A stretch of DNA of 64,000 nucleotides from Myxococcus xanthus (GTDB lineage: Bacteria > Myxococcota > Myxococcia > Myxococcales > Myxococcaceae), in contig NZ_JABFNS010000003.1 in assembly GCF_013116825.1 (NCBI RefSeq), forward strand, positions 62,001 through 126,000. Reading direction: 5' to 3'. Positions 48,401-56,842 of this stretch are shown in pieces (the stretch's first letter is position 1; each line of letters begins with the position of its first letter). Position numbers and translations under genes: made by a program. A model generated the notes under the pieces. That model did not search any database. It saw only the letters and a program-made list of their open reading frames with translations, and was not told the origin of the DNA.

Positions 48401-50315
48401 CGATGATGGTGTTGTCGAGCGTGCCGTCACGGTCCAGGTCCTTGGAGCGGTGCAGGCGCACCTGGAGGGTGCTCGCGTTGGCGGCCACCTCCGCCTTCCA
48501 GAGGTCCGCCGTCTCCCGGGAGATGGAGGCCACGGGCACGGTGACGCGCGCGTCGTCTCCGCTCATGGAGAGGGGGCCCTCGCCGGCGCTGGTGTTGGCC
48601 ACGAGGACCGCGATGGCGCCGGCGTTCTGCGCGTTCAGCGCCTTGGTGACGAAGTCGCATGCGCCGCGGTCGAGCAGCGCCACGTGGCCGGCGAAGGTGC
48701 CCGTCTCGAAGGGCGTGCAGCCGAGTGTCCGCCCCGTGGGCGCGAGCACCTGCACCGGGCCGTCCAGCGTGTACTCCTGGGCCCCGAAGCGGCTGTCCCC
48801 GTTCACGTAGGCACGGGCCAGCGATGCGGGGGCCGTCACCTGGAGGATGGGCATGCCGTCGAAGACGTACATCTGCATGCGGGGCGAGATGCCGTCCGCC
48901 GGCGTGGCCATGTTGGCGTTGTTGCGGCCGTTGTAGTCCTGCCCCTCGACGCGCAGCGGGTCACCCTCGATGCCGCCACGGCCGAAGTTCTGCATCTGCG
49001 CGTTGCCGGAGGCCTCGTCGAAGCCCGCGTCGTAGTACCAGTCGTGCAGGAAGTTGTTGATGAAGAAGAGGTTCACCACCGAGGCCTTCATCTGCTCGAT
49101 GCTGGAGCCCGGGGCGCGGTGGGGGTCATAGACGTAGTTGAAGGCGCGCTCACCGGTGATGTCCGCGCGCAGGTCCGCGCCGGGCTGGTAGCCGTCCGGC
49201 GCCACCAGGTCCACGTAGGCGTCCACGTTGTTGCCCACGGTCTGCGTGGCGTTGGCGGGCAGCCACGGGTCGTTCCGTGAGAAGGGGCTGTTTCGCAGCT
49301 CCACGACGTTGGGCGGCACGTCCAGCGGGGCGTCGTAGCCGTCCAGCTCCTGCCGGGGGAAGGGCGAGCCGGCGGAGCCCTGGGGGCCGTCGAACGGGCG
49401 GTACGGCGCGGCCGTCTCCGCCCAGACGGTGTACCGGTACGTGTTCTCCGCAGCGTGGGCACGCAGGTCATTGCGGAAGAGGACCGCGCCGTCCACGGCC
49501 GAGATGACGTAGGAGGTGTAGTCCGAGTCCTTGCTGCTCTTGGGGCCCGCGTTGACCTCCACGTACCAGGCGGGCCGCAGGCCGTCGGGCAGGGTGAAGA
49601 AGACCTTCTTCGCGCGCGCGGGAACGACGAGCTGGCCGGGCATCACGGTGCGCACGCCGGGCTCGAAGTCGAACAGCGTGTAGCCGCCGCGGGAGTCCAC
49701 GGCGATGAATGCGTGCGCCCCCAGCGAGGTTCCGCTCTGGTCCGAGTACGCCGCCGCCACGGCGTCCGCCGCGGAGCGCTGGAAGGTGTTCGCGCCGGTG
49801 CGCTGCCGGGCCGCGAGGGTGAGCTCGCTCGGCGCCAGGTAGCCAGTGACGGCCACGGGCGCGAGCGCCTGCGTCATCACCACCTTCACCTCGCTGCGGA
49901 ACACCTCCACGCCCTCCACCGCCTGGCGGAAGGTCACGATGACGGCGCCCTTGCCCGTTTGGTGTACGGCCTGCAACGGCGCGGCGGAGACGTCTTCTCG
50001 CTTCAGCCGGTAGAGGTCCGCGACCTGGCCCAGGTAGGCGCGCGCCGCGTCCTCGGGACGGGTGCCTGCGCGGGCCGCGGTCTCCAGGCCCGGGCCGGAC
50101 TGCATGGACCAGAGGACGGAGGGGACGCCGAGCCGTGCCTCCGTGTGCTCGACTCGCAGGCCGCGGGCATGGGCCTGCTCATCGGCTACGACGAGCGGTG
50201 TGCTGCCGGGACGCGCGAGGAATGCGTCGAAGTTCGACCGTGGAGCGGCCGAGGCGCTGGTGCCAAGACATGACGCCAGCAGGACATGGGTGAGCCACTG
50301 CTTCCTGAGATGCAT
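45405..50315 (-). CDS. M36 (fungalysin-like) metallopeptidase with Ig-like/PKD repeats and MYXO-CTERM tail
   Basis: A 1636-residue secreted protease. Order: Sec signal (MHLRKQWLTHVLLASCLGTSASA); FTP-like propeptide; M36 catalytic domain with zinc motif HEWGH (about residues 638-642) and the third ligand Glu in GEGWADVHALL; a PA domain inserted before it (GAIAVLVANTSAGEGPLSMSGDD); beta-sandwich lectin-like modules; at least four cadherin/PKD-like repeats (ADAGSEQVVDPLATASLHA-type) from about 1200; and a C-terminal GCSSTGG...SPGLLLSLMGLL then RTRRRA, the myxobacterial MYXO-CTERM sorting signal. It is expected to be anchored at the surface and degrade protein, for example prey protein. The 5' neighbour (50446-52104) is also a MYXO-CTERM protein, 130 bp upstream. 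Confidence 0.93.
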   Translation of the reverse strand: MHLRKQWLTHVLLASCLGTSASAAPRSNFDAFLARPGSTPLVVADEQAHARGLRVEHTEARLGVPSVLWSMQSGPGLETAARAGTRPEDAARAYLGQVADLYRLKREDVSAAPLQAVHQTGKGAVIVTFRQAVEGVEVFRSEVKVVMTQALAPVAVTGYLAPSELTLAARQRTGANTFQRSAADAVAAAYSDQSGTSLGAHAFIAVDSRGGYTLFDFEPGVRTVMPGQLVVPARAKKVFFTLPDGLRPAWYVEVNAGPKSSKDSDYTSYVISAVDGAVLFRNDLRAHAAENTYRYTVWAETAAPYRPFDGPQGSAGSPFPRQELDGYDAPLDVPPNVVELRNSPFSRNDPWLPANATQTVGNNVDAYVDLVAPDGYQPGADLRADITGERAFNYVYDPHRAPGSSIEQMKASVVNLFFINNFLHDWYYDAGFDEASGNAQMQNFGRGGIEGDPLRVEGQDYNGRNNANMATPADGISPRMQMYVFDGMPILQVTAPASLARAYVNGDSRFGAQEYTLDGPVQVLAPTGRTLGCTPFETGTFAGHVALLDRGACDFVTKALNAQNAGAIAVLVANTSAGEGPLSMSGDDARVTVPVASISRETADLWKAEVAANASTLQVRLHRSKDLDRDGTLDNTIIAHEWGHYISNRLIGNASGLTNNQGRSMGEGWADVHALLMMVREGDDYARGAYAVGGYVSGGGGGDGYYYGVRRAPYATAPTLASSRNALTFRHIENGNPLPTSHPLAYGQAGLGNSAVHSSGEVWASMLWECYVSLLQAHPFQEAQDRMKRYLVAGYKATPVSPTFLEARDALLAVTAASDPADYQRFLQAFAKRGAGMGAKAPDRDSMDHVGVVESFAAGNFIEVTSLRLDDSLVDCDRDGVLDVGETGLLRVSVRNVGGGSLGAFSGTVTTTSSTATLEFPSGNTLNFGSMGRAGTATATLPVRLAAAQPNAHAGLSITFDEPSLPASARLTTFDPRVNYDDVPGAAAEDDFEGALSSWTSSTWLNPYGEADWKVQGPEGGRYMHAPNPAVQADLFLISPWMKVNETGAFTFSFRYRHSFESDIYTGGSIFPYYDGAVLEFTHDGLQWFDISAMGVTSIYSIDPTDGSAGYIEQGPNPLMYRNAWVGQNVTQENGRTVRFPEWSTAELRLADMLAGKNVQFRFRIGTDTAVGAYGFDLDDVRFTNVERMPFGGRVDEQGDGTTCNQRPVANAGRDVGSPNAPVYERARNAETGALELVRHSLDGTASFDPEGQPLTYHWTQVSGPAVTLVNADTATPSFTADVPDDSILTFQLVVRDGLETSAAHQVRAWVLNVNRVPTAVVTAPAEVAEFSSEPVMLDARGSSDPDGEFITYKWAQTSGPAVALKAGSGATPSFVVPEVAADTRLTFTLVVNDGRAQSKTATVAVMVRNVDRAPVADAGSEQVVDPLATASLHATAVDPDGDALTWTWRQVEGPAVELQGADTATPSFTAPEVRAETVLRFEAIASANGLSSAPMTATVTVRHANKAPQALPRLVGDARPGAQVTLDASASSDPDGDALTFGWKQVAGPSVTLSASTGEQVTFRAPEAKQAVTLHFELTATDARGGASTAVLGVTVQPASSGSSGGCSSTGGSSPGLLLSLMGLLAGAVRTRRRA

Positions 50316-50346
50316 CGTTCTTCCGGAGAGGAGGGTAGAGACAACG

Positions 50347-50376
50347 GGGGGCGCGACCCAGACAGGCCGCGCCCCC
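50347..50376 (-). terminator. Hairpin between the two MYXO-CTERM genes
   Basis: Perfect 9-bp stem GGGGGCGCG (50347-50355) with CGCGCCCCC (50368-50376), loop 12 nt. On the minus strand it lies about 70 nt after the upstream gene's stop and 31 nt before the protease start. It may terminate, or attenuate read-through into the protease gene. Confidence 0.5.
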
Positions 50377-50445
50377 GACGTTGCGAAGCGGTTGCGGGGC
50401 CGCGCCGCCTTCGGACGCGCCCCCGGGAAAGGGAGGGAGCGGGCG

Positions 50446-52104
50446 TCAGTCGCGCGGGGCCTGCTCGCGGCGCTTCAGCGAGCGGCGGCGCGTCAGGCCC
50501 ACGAGGCCCGCGAGCGCGAAGGGCCAGAGGCCGGCGGCCGAGGTGGACTGGCAGCCGCAGCCGCTGTCCGACTCCGGGTTGGGCTGCGGCTCGGGGGTGC
50601 CCGGGCCCGCGTCCGGCGGGGTCGTGCCCGCGTCGGGCTCGGTGCCCGCGTCGGGCTCGGGCTCGGTGCCCGCGTCGGGCTCGGTGCCCGCGTCGGGCTC
50701 GGTGCCCGCGTCGGGCTCGGTGCCCGCGTCGGGCTCGGGGTCGGTGCCCGCGTCCGGGGCGTCCGGCGTCCAGAGCGAGGACTGGGCGATGTAGAGGGCG
50801 GTGCCCCATTCCACCTGGTCCGTCTCCGGCGGGGCCAGGCCCACGCCGAAGCTGATGTCGCTGTGGCGGTTGATGCTCGGCATGCCGGAGAACACCGGGT
50901 TGGTGGGGGTCTCCTGGTCCACCCGGGCGTCCCCCTTGTCCGAGGGGAGGATGTCGTGCTCGGTGACCACGCGCTTCAAGTTCTCGCCGTCACCCACCCA
51001 CACCGCGCGGAACCCGTCCGACTTGCGCGTGGCCCGGAAGACCACGTGTCCTCGGTCGTTGATGTCGGGCGGGAATACCTCCACCGTCCCGATGGCTTCG
51101 CCGGGCTCGCCCGGCACGTCCATTCCGTTCTTCGCGACCACCTTCAGCTCGTCGCCATCCCACAGGAGGATGGCGGTGCTCTGCCGCCCAGCCGCCTCCA
51201 GCAGCGTGGCCTGGATGGCCACCTGGCCCAGGTTGTTGATGGCGGGCTGCACGGCGGCGAAGCGGAAGATGTTGGAGTCCGGGTTGTGCCCCCGCGTGTC
51301 CGCGATGACCTGCGACGTCCCATCCGGGTTGAAGATGCGCAGCTCCTGGTACCAGGCGCTGGAGTTGGGCGCTTGCAGGTCCACCGCCGCGGCGATCTGC
51401 CCCAGGTCGTTCGCGCCCGGGGAGTAGAGGAACGTGTAGGGGTAGCCGGGGTCGACGTACTTCTCCGCCGCGAGAACCTTCGCGTCGAAGCCACCCGTCG
51501 TATTGGGCGTGTACAGCACGTAGGCGTAGCCCGTGCTCAGCGTGACGCGGGCGGCCATCTGCCCCGCCTCGTTCATGACCAGGCTGGACCAACTGGAGGC
51601 GCCCAGCGGCGAGCGGACAATCCGCGGCGGCGCGTCTGGCTCGTCCGCGTTCAGCACGTAGATGCCGTTCTTCGACGCGTCATTCGTCCCGGTGACGGCG
51701 AAGACCAACTGCCGGTGCGAGTTGAGGCTGACCTCGCCAAGACGTGCATCCGGCCCCATGCCGTCAGGGAGCAGGTAGATGCGTCCGCCCTCGCCGTTCT
51801 GGCCGTACCAGACGCCCGGACGTCCCTCCCGCGTGATGGCGAGCTGGAAGGCCACCTGCCGGTCCGCGGTGATGGGAACGAAATAGCTGCCGGCGGAGGT
51901 GAGGCTGCCCAGTTCGACGTTGTAGGAGCCCTCCTCGATGTTGACGGCCAGGTTGGTGCGCGCTTGCAACTGGAACGTGTAGTCCGGTAGCTCGGCCGAG
52001 GCTGCTCCCGCCAGCAGGAACGCACCCAGCATCACGCCGCGCTTCCGGTCGTGAGTGGGCGCGACGGTCCGACGACTGCTCTTCAGCGATGCACCACGAG
52101 TCAT
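50446..52104 (-). CDS. Secreted repeat protein with PDAGTE stalk and MYXO-CTERM tail
   Basis: A 552-residue protein from the ATG at 52104, supported by GGAGAGG about 9 nt upstream. The N-terminal segment RKRGVMLGAFLLAGAASA is a signal peptide. The body (about 50-430) is a beta-rich propeller-like repeat region (LGEVSLNSHRQLVFAVTGTND, AVQPAINNLGQVAIQATLLE, DINDRGHVVFRATRK) with a recurring 'N..GQ.A..' pattern I cannot match to a named family. Then follows a low-complexity PDAGTE/PEPDAG stalk (about 490-525) and a MYXO-CTERM end (CGCQSTSAAGLWPFALAGLVGL, then RRR). It is likely displayed at the surface via the stalk. Same direction as and 130 bp upstream of the M36 protease gene. Confidence 0.85.
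   Translation of the reverse strand: MTRGASLKSSRRTVAPTHDRKRGVMLGAFLLAGAASAELPDYTFQLQARTNLAVNIEEGSYNVELGSLTSAGSYFVPITADRQVAFQLAITREGRPGVWYGQNGEGGRIYLLPDGMGPDARLGEVSLNSHRQLVFAVTGTNDASKNGIYVLNADEPDAPPRIVRSPLGASSWSSLVMNEAGQMAARVTLSTGYAYVLYTPNTTGGFDAKVLAAEKYVDPGYPYTFLYSPGANDLGQIAAAVDLQAPNSSAWYQELRIFNPDGTSQVIADTRGHNPDSNIFRFAAVQPAINNLGQVAIQATLLEAAGRQSTAILLWDGDELKVVAKNGMDVPGEPGEAIGTVEVFPPDINDRGHVVFRATRKSDGFRAVWVGDGENLKRVVTEHDILPSDKGDARVDQETPTNPVFSGMPSINRHSDISFGVGLAPPETDQVEWGTALYIAQSSLWTPDAPDAGTDPEPDAGTEPDAGTEPDAGTEPDAGTEPEPDAGTEPDAGTTPPDAGPGTPEPQPNPESDSGCGCQSTSAAGLWPFALAGLVGLTRRRSLKRREQAPRD
50624..50757. repeat. 18-bp tandem repeats encoding PDAGTE
   Basis: Units of GTGCCCGCGTCGGGCTCG (plus strand) at 50624, 50642, 50666, 50684, 50702 and 50720, with two 6-bp insertions (an extra Glu-Pro codon pair), encode the hexapeptide stalk of the MYXO-CTERM protein. 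Copy number is prone to slippage. Confidence 0.9.
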
Positions 52105-53239
52105 GCGTGCCACCTCTCCAAGGCAGGTAGCCCACCACCATGGAGGGCTGTACTGCCGGTTTCCCGCGCAGGACCCCGTCCCCCCATGGGACCGTCGCTC
52201 CGGGCGCGCCGCGCCCGTCACGAGGGCCGCATTCGTCACGGCCTGTTCGCAAAGTTGCTACACACGATTAGCAGGAGCGTCGTTGATTACAAATTGATTC
52301 ACTCGCAGCGTGCGACGCGGCAGCGGGCCAGAGGTGTCTGACTCGTGCTGGAGCGGGGCATTTCAACGGGAATCCGGGCTGATACACGCCAGGGAGCGGT
52401 GAGAAACCGGGACGACTGCTCCGACGGATGGCCCGCACTGTTTGTGTGGTGAGTGTGAGTTGCAAATGTATATTAAGTTGCGAGTTTGGTTGTTTCGAGG
52501 TGTCTGGCGCCTGCGCGACGTGTCCCGTCTCCGCCGCATCAGGGCGGCGCGCTGCGTCGTGTATTCATGGTTCAGTCGTGGTTTTTGATTGAATCGCGGA
52601 AGCGTGGATATGTCGGCTAGCTCTAAATATCCGCTCTGTCTTGAAATGACATTTGGAGGACAAGAACGTGGCCGTTCTCCAGCGGGGGCGGCTCCTGGGC
52701 ACGGCGGGCGTACGCGCCCCATCGCCCATGCCTCACGTCCGCGGCCCGTATCGGCACGCGCAGCGTCATGGGGACCGTGAGCGGGCCGGATTCGTTGGTG
52801 GGCCGGCTCCCCCACCTGGAGCCCGCGGCGTACGTGAGGCCTCCGGCCAATGCGGAAGCGGTGTTCCACGCCGTGGCGCGGTTGCTCGCGACCTCACCAG
52901 GACAACGGGCCCGGGGCTCGAGCGCGTAGCAGCACCCGGGCCGGCGAGTGCGCCAAAGGGGCGTCCGGCCCGGCGCGCAGCCCGCGTGTCATCCTTCAAT
53001 GGTCTTTTTCAATCCTGTTGCAACAGTTCGCCTCCTTGGGCTTGGTATGACTTTCGACTTGTGACGGGATTTCGCTAGTCTATTGCCCAGGCCGGCATCC
53101 CTGCTTTTCGAACCTCCATCTCGCCCGTTGACGGCCAAAGCGCTGCTTCACCTGCATCACGTGAAATGGCGTTCACCAGGTCCCGGCGCGTCCGGGCAGA
53201 GAAGCTCAGACATCGTCTGAGTGGGATCGGAGAAACGAT
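52105..53239. other. Long region without a clear gene
   Basis: 1.1 kb with no convincing CDS on either strand. The part at 52240-52650 is unusually AT-rich for this genome (for example around 52450-52500). Near 52768-52929 a 53-codon frame (MGTVSGPDSLVGRLPHLEPA to RARGSS) reads like protein but has no RBS or context; it could be a gene remnant. The region also contains the divergent promoters of the MYXO-CTERM gene and the gene at 53240. An RNA gene cannot be excluded. Confidence 0.4.
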
Positions 53240-54430
53240 ATGTCGTTCCCTGTTGTCAAGGCAGCGAACGTGAAGGGAATGAGGTGGAGCGCGGTGCTGC
53301 TGGCCGGTCTGGTTGGCTGTGGACAGGAGGCGCGGAAGCCGGCGCCCGAACAGGACGCCATCGAGGCCGTGAAGGCGCAGGCGCAGCAGCTCCAGCCTCC
53401 CGCGGGCTGCACCGAAATCACGATGGGGGAGCTGGCCAACGGCATCGGACTGACGCCGACGATGTACTCACCGCAGCCGACGTACCGCGGCAACTTCAAC
53501 AACTTTGGCGACCCGGCGTTCCCGGACCCGGCGCGTATCCGCCTGGACGTGAACACGGCGCCCGGCGTGTATGACCTGTCGGTGGGGGGAGGCAACACCT
53601 TCACCTGTGATCGCTGCGTCTTCGGCTATCAGGATGAGGGCTCGCCCACGGAGAAGTTCTTCGTCGCCGACGCGGGCACGCTCCTGCTCGCGGTGAAGGT
53701 GTCGCCGCAGCAGACCCTGGGCGCGCTGACGAACGTGACGCTGCGTGAGTCGGTGGATGCCCCGCCCCTCAACGCGCCGTACTGGGGCAGCGCGGTGGTT
53801 CCGGGCGGCGAGTGCCGGTGGATTCGCTTCGCGACGTGGAACACGGTGCGCCAGGACGGGTGCGACCCTCGCCAGGGCTCGCTGACGGCGAACCTGCCGG
53901 ACACCACCTGCGTCCCGGATGACTACGTCGCCTCCGACGGTACGCTGGAGCGTGCGCTGGGGACCAAGGTCCAGGGAGAGGCCTGCACGAAGACCGCGGC
54001 GGCGAGCGAGTCCGAACTGGCCTCGACGGATTGCGAGCAGGGCTTCGCCTGCACCGACCTGCTGTCGGAGAACGCCCAGTGCCTCAAGACGTGTGACTTC
54101 ATGGCGCCCAACCCCGGCTGCCCCTCCGGCACCATGTGCGGCGTGTACGGCCTGTGCACCGAGCAGTCCGTCCTCGAGCAGAACGGCTTCACGTTCGACC
54201 CCGCGCTGACGGGTGAGATCTGCAGCCTGGGCTTCGCGCATTACTGTGGCACCGAGGGCGCGCGTGGTGTGTGTGCCGACCTGGACCGCGACGGCAAGGG
54301 CGAGTGCTACCCCTACCACCGCGCCCGCTCCGAGTGCGGCCCGGGCGATGAGCTGGGTTACATGAACTACGCGCTCCCCGGTGGCGGCTTCGACCGCGGC
54401 CACGGCTTCTGCTACCACGACGGCCTCTAG
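53240..54430 (+). CDS. Hypothetical secreted Cys-rich lipoprotein
   Basis: A 396-residue protein. The ATG at 53240 has CGGAG upstream, and an internal ATG at 53279 gives a tighter signal. Either way the lipobox GLVGC marks a lipoprotein. After a short disordered stretch comes a region with NFNNFGDPAFPDPARIRLDVNTAPGVYDLS and CDRCVFGYQDEG, then a C-terminal half with many paired Cys (TDCEQGFACTDLLSENAQC, CPSGTMCGVYGLC, ICSLGFAHYCG) of the kind seen in disulfide-rich myxobacterial surface proteins. No catalytic motif. The family is not recognised. Confidence 0.75.
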   Translation: MSFPVVKAANVKGMRWSAVLLAGLVGCGQEARKPAPEQDAIEAVKAQAQQLQPPAGCTEITMGELANGIGLTPTMYSPQPTYRGNFNNFGDPAFPDPARIRLDVNTAPGVYDLSVGGGNTFTCDRCVFGYQDEGSPTEKFFVADAGTLLLAVKVSPQQTLGALTNVTLRESVDAPPLNAPYWGSAVVPGGECRWIRFATWNTVRQDGCDPRQGSLTANLPDTTCVPDDYVASDGTLERALGTKVQGEACTKTAAASESELASTDCEQGFACTDLLSENAQCLKTCDFMAPNPGCPSGTMCGVYGLCTEQSVLEQNGFTFDPALTGEICSLGFAHYCGTEGARGVCADLDRDGKGECYPYHRARSECGPGDELGYMNYALPGGGFDRGHGFCYHDGL

Positions 54431-54685
54431 CCCTCTCCGCCATTGCCCGGCCCCCACGTGAGCCGGGCAGTGGTGCCTTCCGGGGCGGCGCCCTGCTGAG
54501 GAACCTGGCCACGCTGTTGCTGGCGGCAGGCGGGCTGGGGCGCGGCCTGACTTCCGCGGAGTCATGGCGCCGCGAATGACCCGTGTGCCAACTCGTTGGC
54601 CTTGTGCCATTGCATTGGCAAAAGGGGGACAGCCTGGCTGGCACGTGGCAATGGGGGCACCACTCACAAGGAGCTAGGCTGAACC

Positions 54686-55435
54686 ATGGCCACTGGTTTC
54701 ACGACCGAGCGTGTGCTCTCGGTGCAACACTGGTCTGACCGTCTCTTCTCCATCGTCTGCACGCGCGACAGCGGCTTCCGATTCCAGAACGGTCAGTTCG
54801 TGATGATGGGCCTCGAGGTCGAAGGTCGCCCGCTCATGCGCGCGTACTCGATGGCGAGCGCGAACTACGACGACACGCTCGAGTTCTACTCCATCAAGCT
54901 CCAGGACGGCCCGCTCACCTCGCGGCTGCAGAAGGTCGCAGCGGGCGATCATGTGCTCGTGGGCACGAAGGCGGTGGGCACGCTCACTGTCGCGAATCTC
55001 AGGCCGGGCCGTCACCTGTGGATGCTCGCCACCGGCACCGGCCTCGCGCCGTTCCTGAGCATGGTGAAAGACCCCGAGACCTGGGAGCGCTTCGAGCGCG
55101 TCACCGTGGTGCACGGCTGTCGCCACGTGAATGACCTCTCGTACTCGAAGTTCTTCGAAGAGGTGCTGCCGAACGACCCGTACCTGGGTGAACTCGTCCG
55201 CGAGAAGCTGACGTACCTTCCGACGGTCACGCGCGAGCCGTTCCGCAATCAGGGGCGTATCACCGACCTGCTTCGCGCGCGGCCGCTCTCACCCGAGCAT
55301 GACCGCGTCGTCATCTGCGGCAGTCACGAGATGATCAAGGAGACCGCGACCATTCTCGAAGGCTTCGGCTTTCAGGAGGGCGACTCTCACGAGCGCGGCG
55401 ACTTCCTCATCGAGAAGGCCTTCGTCAGTCGTTGA
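54686..55435 (+). CDS. fpr: Ferredoxin--NADP+ reductase
   Basis: A 249-residue FNR of the bacterial Fpr type (ferredoxin/flavodoxin-NADP+ reductase). FAD-binding: RAYSMASANYDDTLEFYSIKL (RxYS motif) and DGPLTSRL. NADP-binding: LATGTGLAPFLSM, VVHGCRHVNDLSY and VVICGSHEMIKET. The sequence ends in FVSR rather than an aromatic residue. It supplies or removes electrons for ferredoxin-dependent reactions, redox stress or iron-sulfur work. It starts at ATG 54686 after a 255-bp gap without other genes. It is a single gene; the next segment is a decayed transposase. Confidence 0.93.
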   Translation: MATGFTTERVLSVQHWSDRLFSIVCTRDSGFRFQNGQFVMMGLEVEGRPLMRAYSMASANYDDTLEFYSIKLQDGPLTSRLQKVAAGDHVLVGTKAVGTLTVANLRPGRHLWMLATGTGLAPFLSMVKDPETWERFERVTVVHGCRHVNDLSYSKFFEEVLPNDPYLGELVREKLTYLPTVTREPFRNQGRITDLLRARPLSPEHDRVVICGSHEMIKETATILEGFGFQEGDSHERGDFLIEKAFVSR

Positions 55436-55470
55436 GCCCCCGCCACGCTTCATCGAATGACGATGGGTGC

Positions 55471-55750
55471 GCCTTGCTGGAGGGGTTCTCCCTGCACGCC
55501 AACACGCACCTGAATGCCAACGACAGGCAGGGACTGGAACGGCGATGCCGCTGAGGGGGGGCGGCGCGCTGGCGCTGCAGCGGCTGTCATGAGTGGAGGA
55601 CGGCCGCATCGCCTATCGGATGAAGCGCCCGCAGCCAGATGGCACCACGCACCTGCTCTTCACCGGGTTGGAGTTGCTGCGTCGCCTGGCGTCCCTGGTG
55701 CCTCCTCCTCGCCTCGGGCAAACCTCACGAGGTTCCACGGTGTCTTCGCT
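55471..55750 (+). mobile_element. IS91-like transposase remnant, first part
   Basis: Reading across stops and frameshifts gives GFSLHANTHLNANDRQGLERRCR (55483-55550), then EDGRIAYRMKRPQPDGTTHLLFTGLELLRRLASLVPPPR, then NLTRFHGVFA (about 55720-55750). This series is the signature of the Y2/IS91-type 'putative transposase' families common in myxobacteria. In-frame stops and frame changes show that it is dead. The matching C-terminal part lies 650 bp further on. Confidence 0.7.
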
Positions 55751-55969
55751 TACTCCGCGAGCGATGTTCCGGACAGGGTGGGGGGATGCAACTCGAATGG
55801 CGCGAAGCGCAGCGGGCTTGCTTGTCTTGCGTTCGGGCGGCAGGAGCTGACAGGCCGCACTCATGCGCACGGATACTGGGCACCAGCGTTTCCATGAGCA
55901 CAGGGCCGGCGATGAATCCCGTGTATGCTCCGGTGTTTCCACCACCGTGAGCACAGGGAGGGCTGGCAC

Positions 55970-56347
55970 ATGAAGCTGGGCATCAGGGTATTCGGGGGCG
56001 TGGCCGTGGGACTGTTGATGATGGAGTGCGGAAGCGTCGCCCCCGAGGTCAAACCCGAGCCGACGTCGGCGCCGGTGTCTGCGCAGCCGCTTGAGCAGGC
56101 TCTGGCACAGCCGCCGGCGTCTGAACAGTCATTGGAGCAGGCTCCGGCACAGCCGCCGGCGAAGCCATGTCCCTACGTCGAGGCTCGGGGGACGTACAAC
56201 ACGCGGGAGGAGGCCTGTGCGATGTCGCGTCAGCAGGCGCCTCGGTTCTGTGCGGAGCGTGGCGGCGTGAAGTCCATCGGTGATGACTGCATGGCGACGG
56301 ACGGTCCGCCCTATCAGGGCGCCTACCGTGTCTGCTGCAACGATTGA
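55970..56347 (+). CDS. Small repeat-containing lipoprotein
   Basis: A 125-residue protein. The ATG at 55970 has AGGGAGGG about 10 nt upstream. The N-terminus is a signal with a weak lipobox (LLMMEC). It then has a near-duplicate Pro/Gln/Ala-rich stretch (LEQALAQPPASEQSLEQAPAQPPA-like, about 35-65) and a compact Cys-containing C-terminal domain (CPYVEARGTYNTREEAC to CCND) with six Cys likely to form disulfides. It lies between the two halves of a decayed IS91-like transposase, so it either inserted there or survived a deletion. Not recognised; the signal peptide and Cys pattern support a real secreted protein. Confidence 0.7.
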   Translation: MKLGIRVFGGVAVGLLMMECGSVAPEVKPEPTSAPVSAQPLEQALAQPPASEQSLEQAPAQPPAKPCPYVEARGTYNTREEACAMSRQQAPRFCAERGGVKSIGDDCMATDGPPYQGAYRVCCND

Positions 56348-56399
56348 GTCTCAGCGCCGGGTGGCCGTGACCCAGACGCCGGGCCTGGGCCGCAGGGAG

Positions 56400-56616
56400 A
56401 TGGCGGGCGTGGCCTGGATGTCCTGGCGAGCAGAGTCGCTCCGCAGGACGTTCGACTTCGACGTGTTCGCCTGCGTGAGGTGTGAAGGCAGGGGAGGGGC
56501 TTGGCGTACGTGAAGAGGGCCCCCGGGGTGCGGCGATTCCGGAGCACCTGGGCTTGCCCACGGCATGTGCGAGGTAGGCCCTGACCCGAGGGCCACTCCA
56601 GGCCGCGGGGTGTTGA
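56400..56616 (+). mobile_element. IS91-like transposase remnant, C-terminal part
   Basis: Across one or two frameshifts the plus strand reads WRAESLRRTFDFDVFACVRCEGRG, LAYVKRAPGVR and AIPEHLGLPTACAR, ending near ALTRGPLQAAGC at the stop 56614-56616. This matches the zinc-ribbon and C-terminal tail of the same transposase type as the remnant at 55471-55750. The rest of the gap to 56842 shows no gene. Confidence 0.65.
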
Positions 56617-56842
56617 CGCTCAAGAGGCGCCAAGAGGTCCATGCGCCTGCTGCGCACCTGAAGGTAGCGCGGTCTGGGCAGGCGTGTGCCCAAGGGGGCG
56701 CAAGCCAGGGCCCCTCATCCCTCTCATGCGTCAAGTAGAGCGCCGACTGGGTCAGACCTTGCTGCAAGGGGCTGGGACAGGACTCCCTGGATGAGGCGAT
56801 CAGGCACACGGAGGGGCTCAACTCCGACTCAGGAGGTCAGGA

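Noticed and set aside
50624-50757. Tandem 18-bp repeats considered as a CRISPR array
   Set aside because: The units are contiguous with no spacers, lie inside a CDS and encode a peptide stalk.
52768-52929. Small coding-like frame MGTVSGPDSLVGRLPHLEPA...
   Set aside because: No RBS, signal, family motif or context; kept only as a possible remnant in the gap description.
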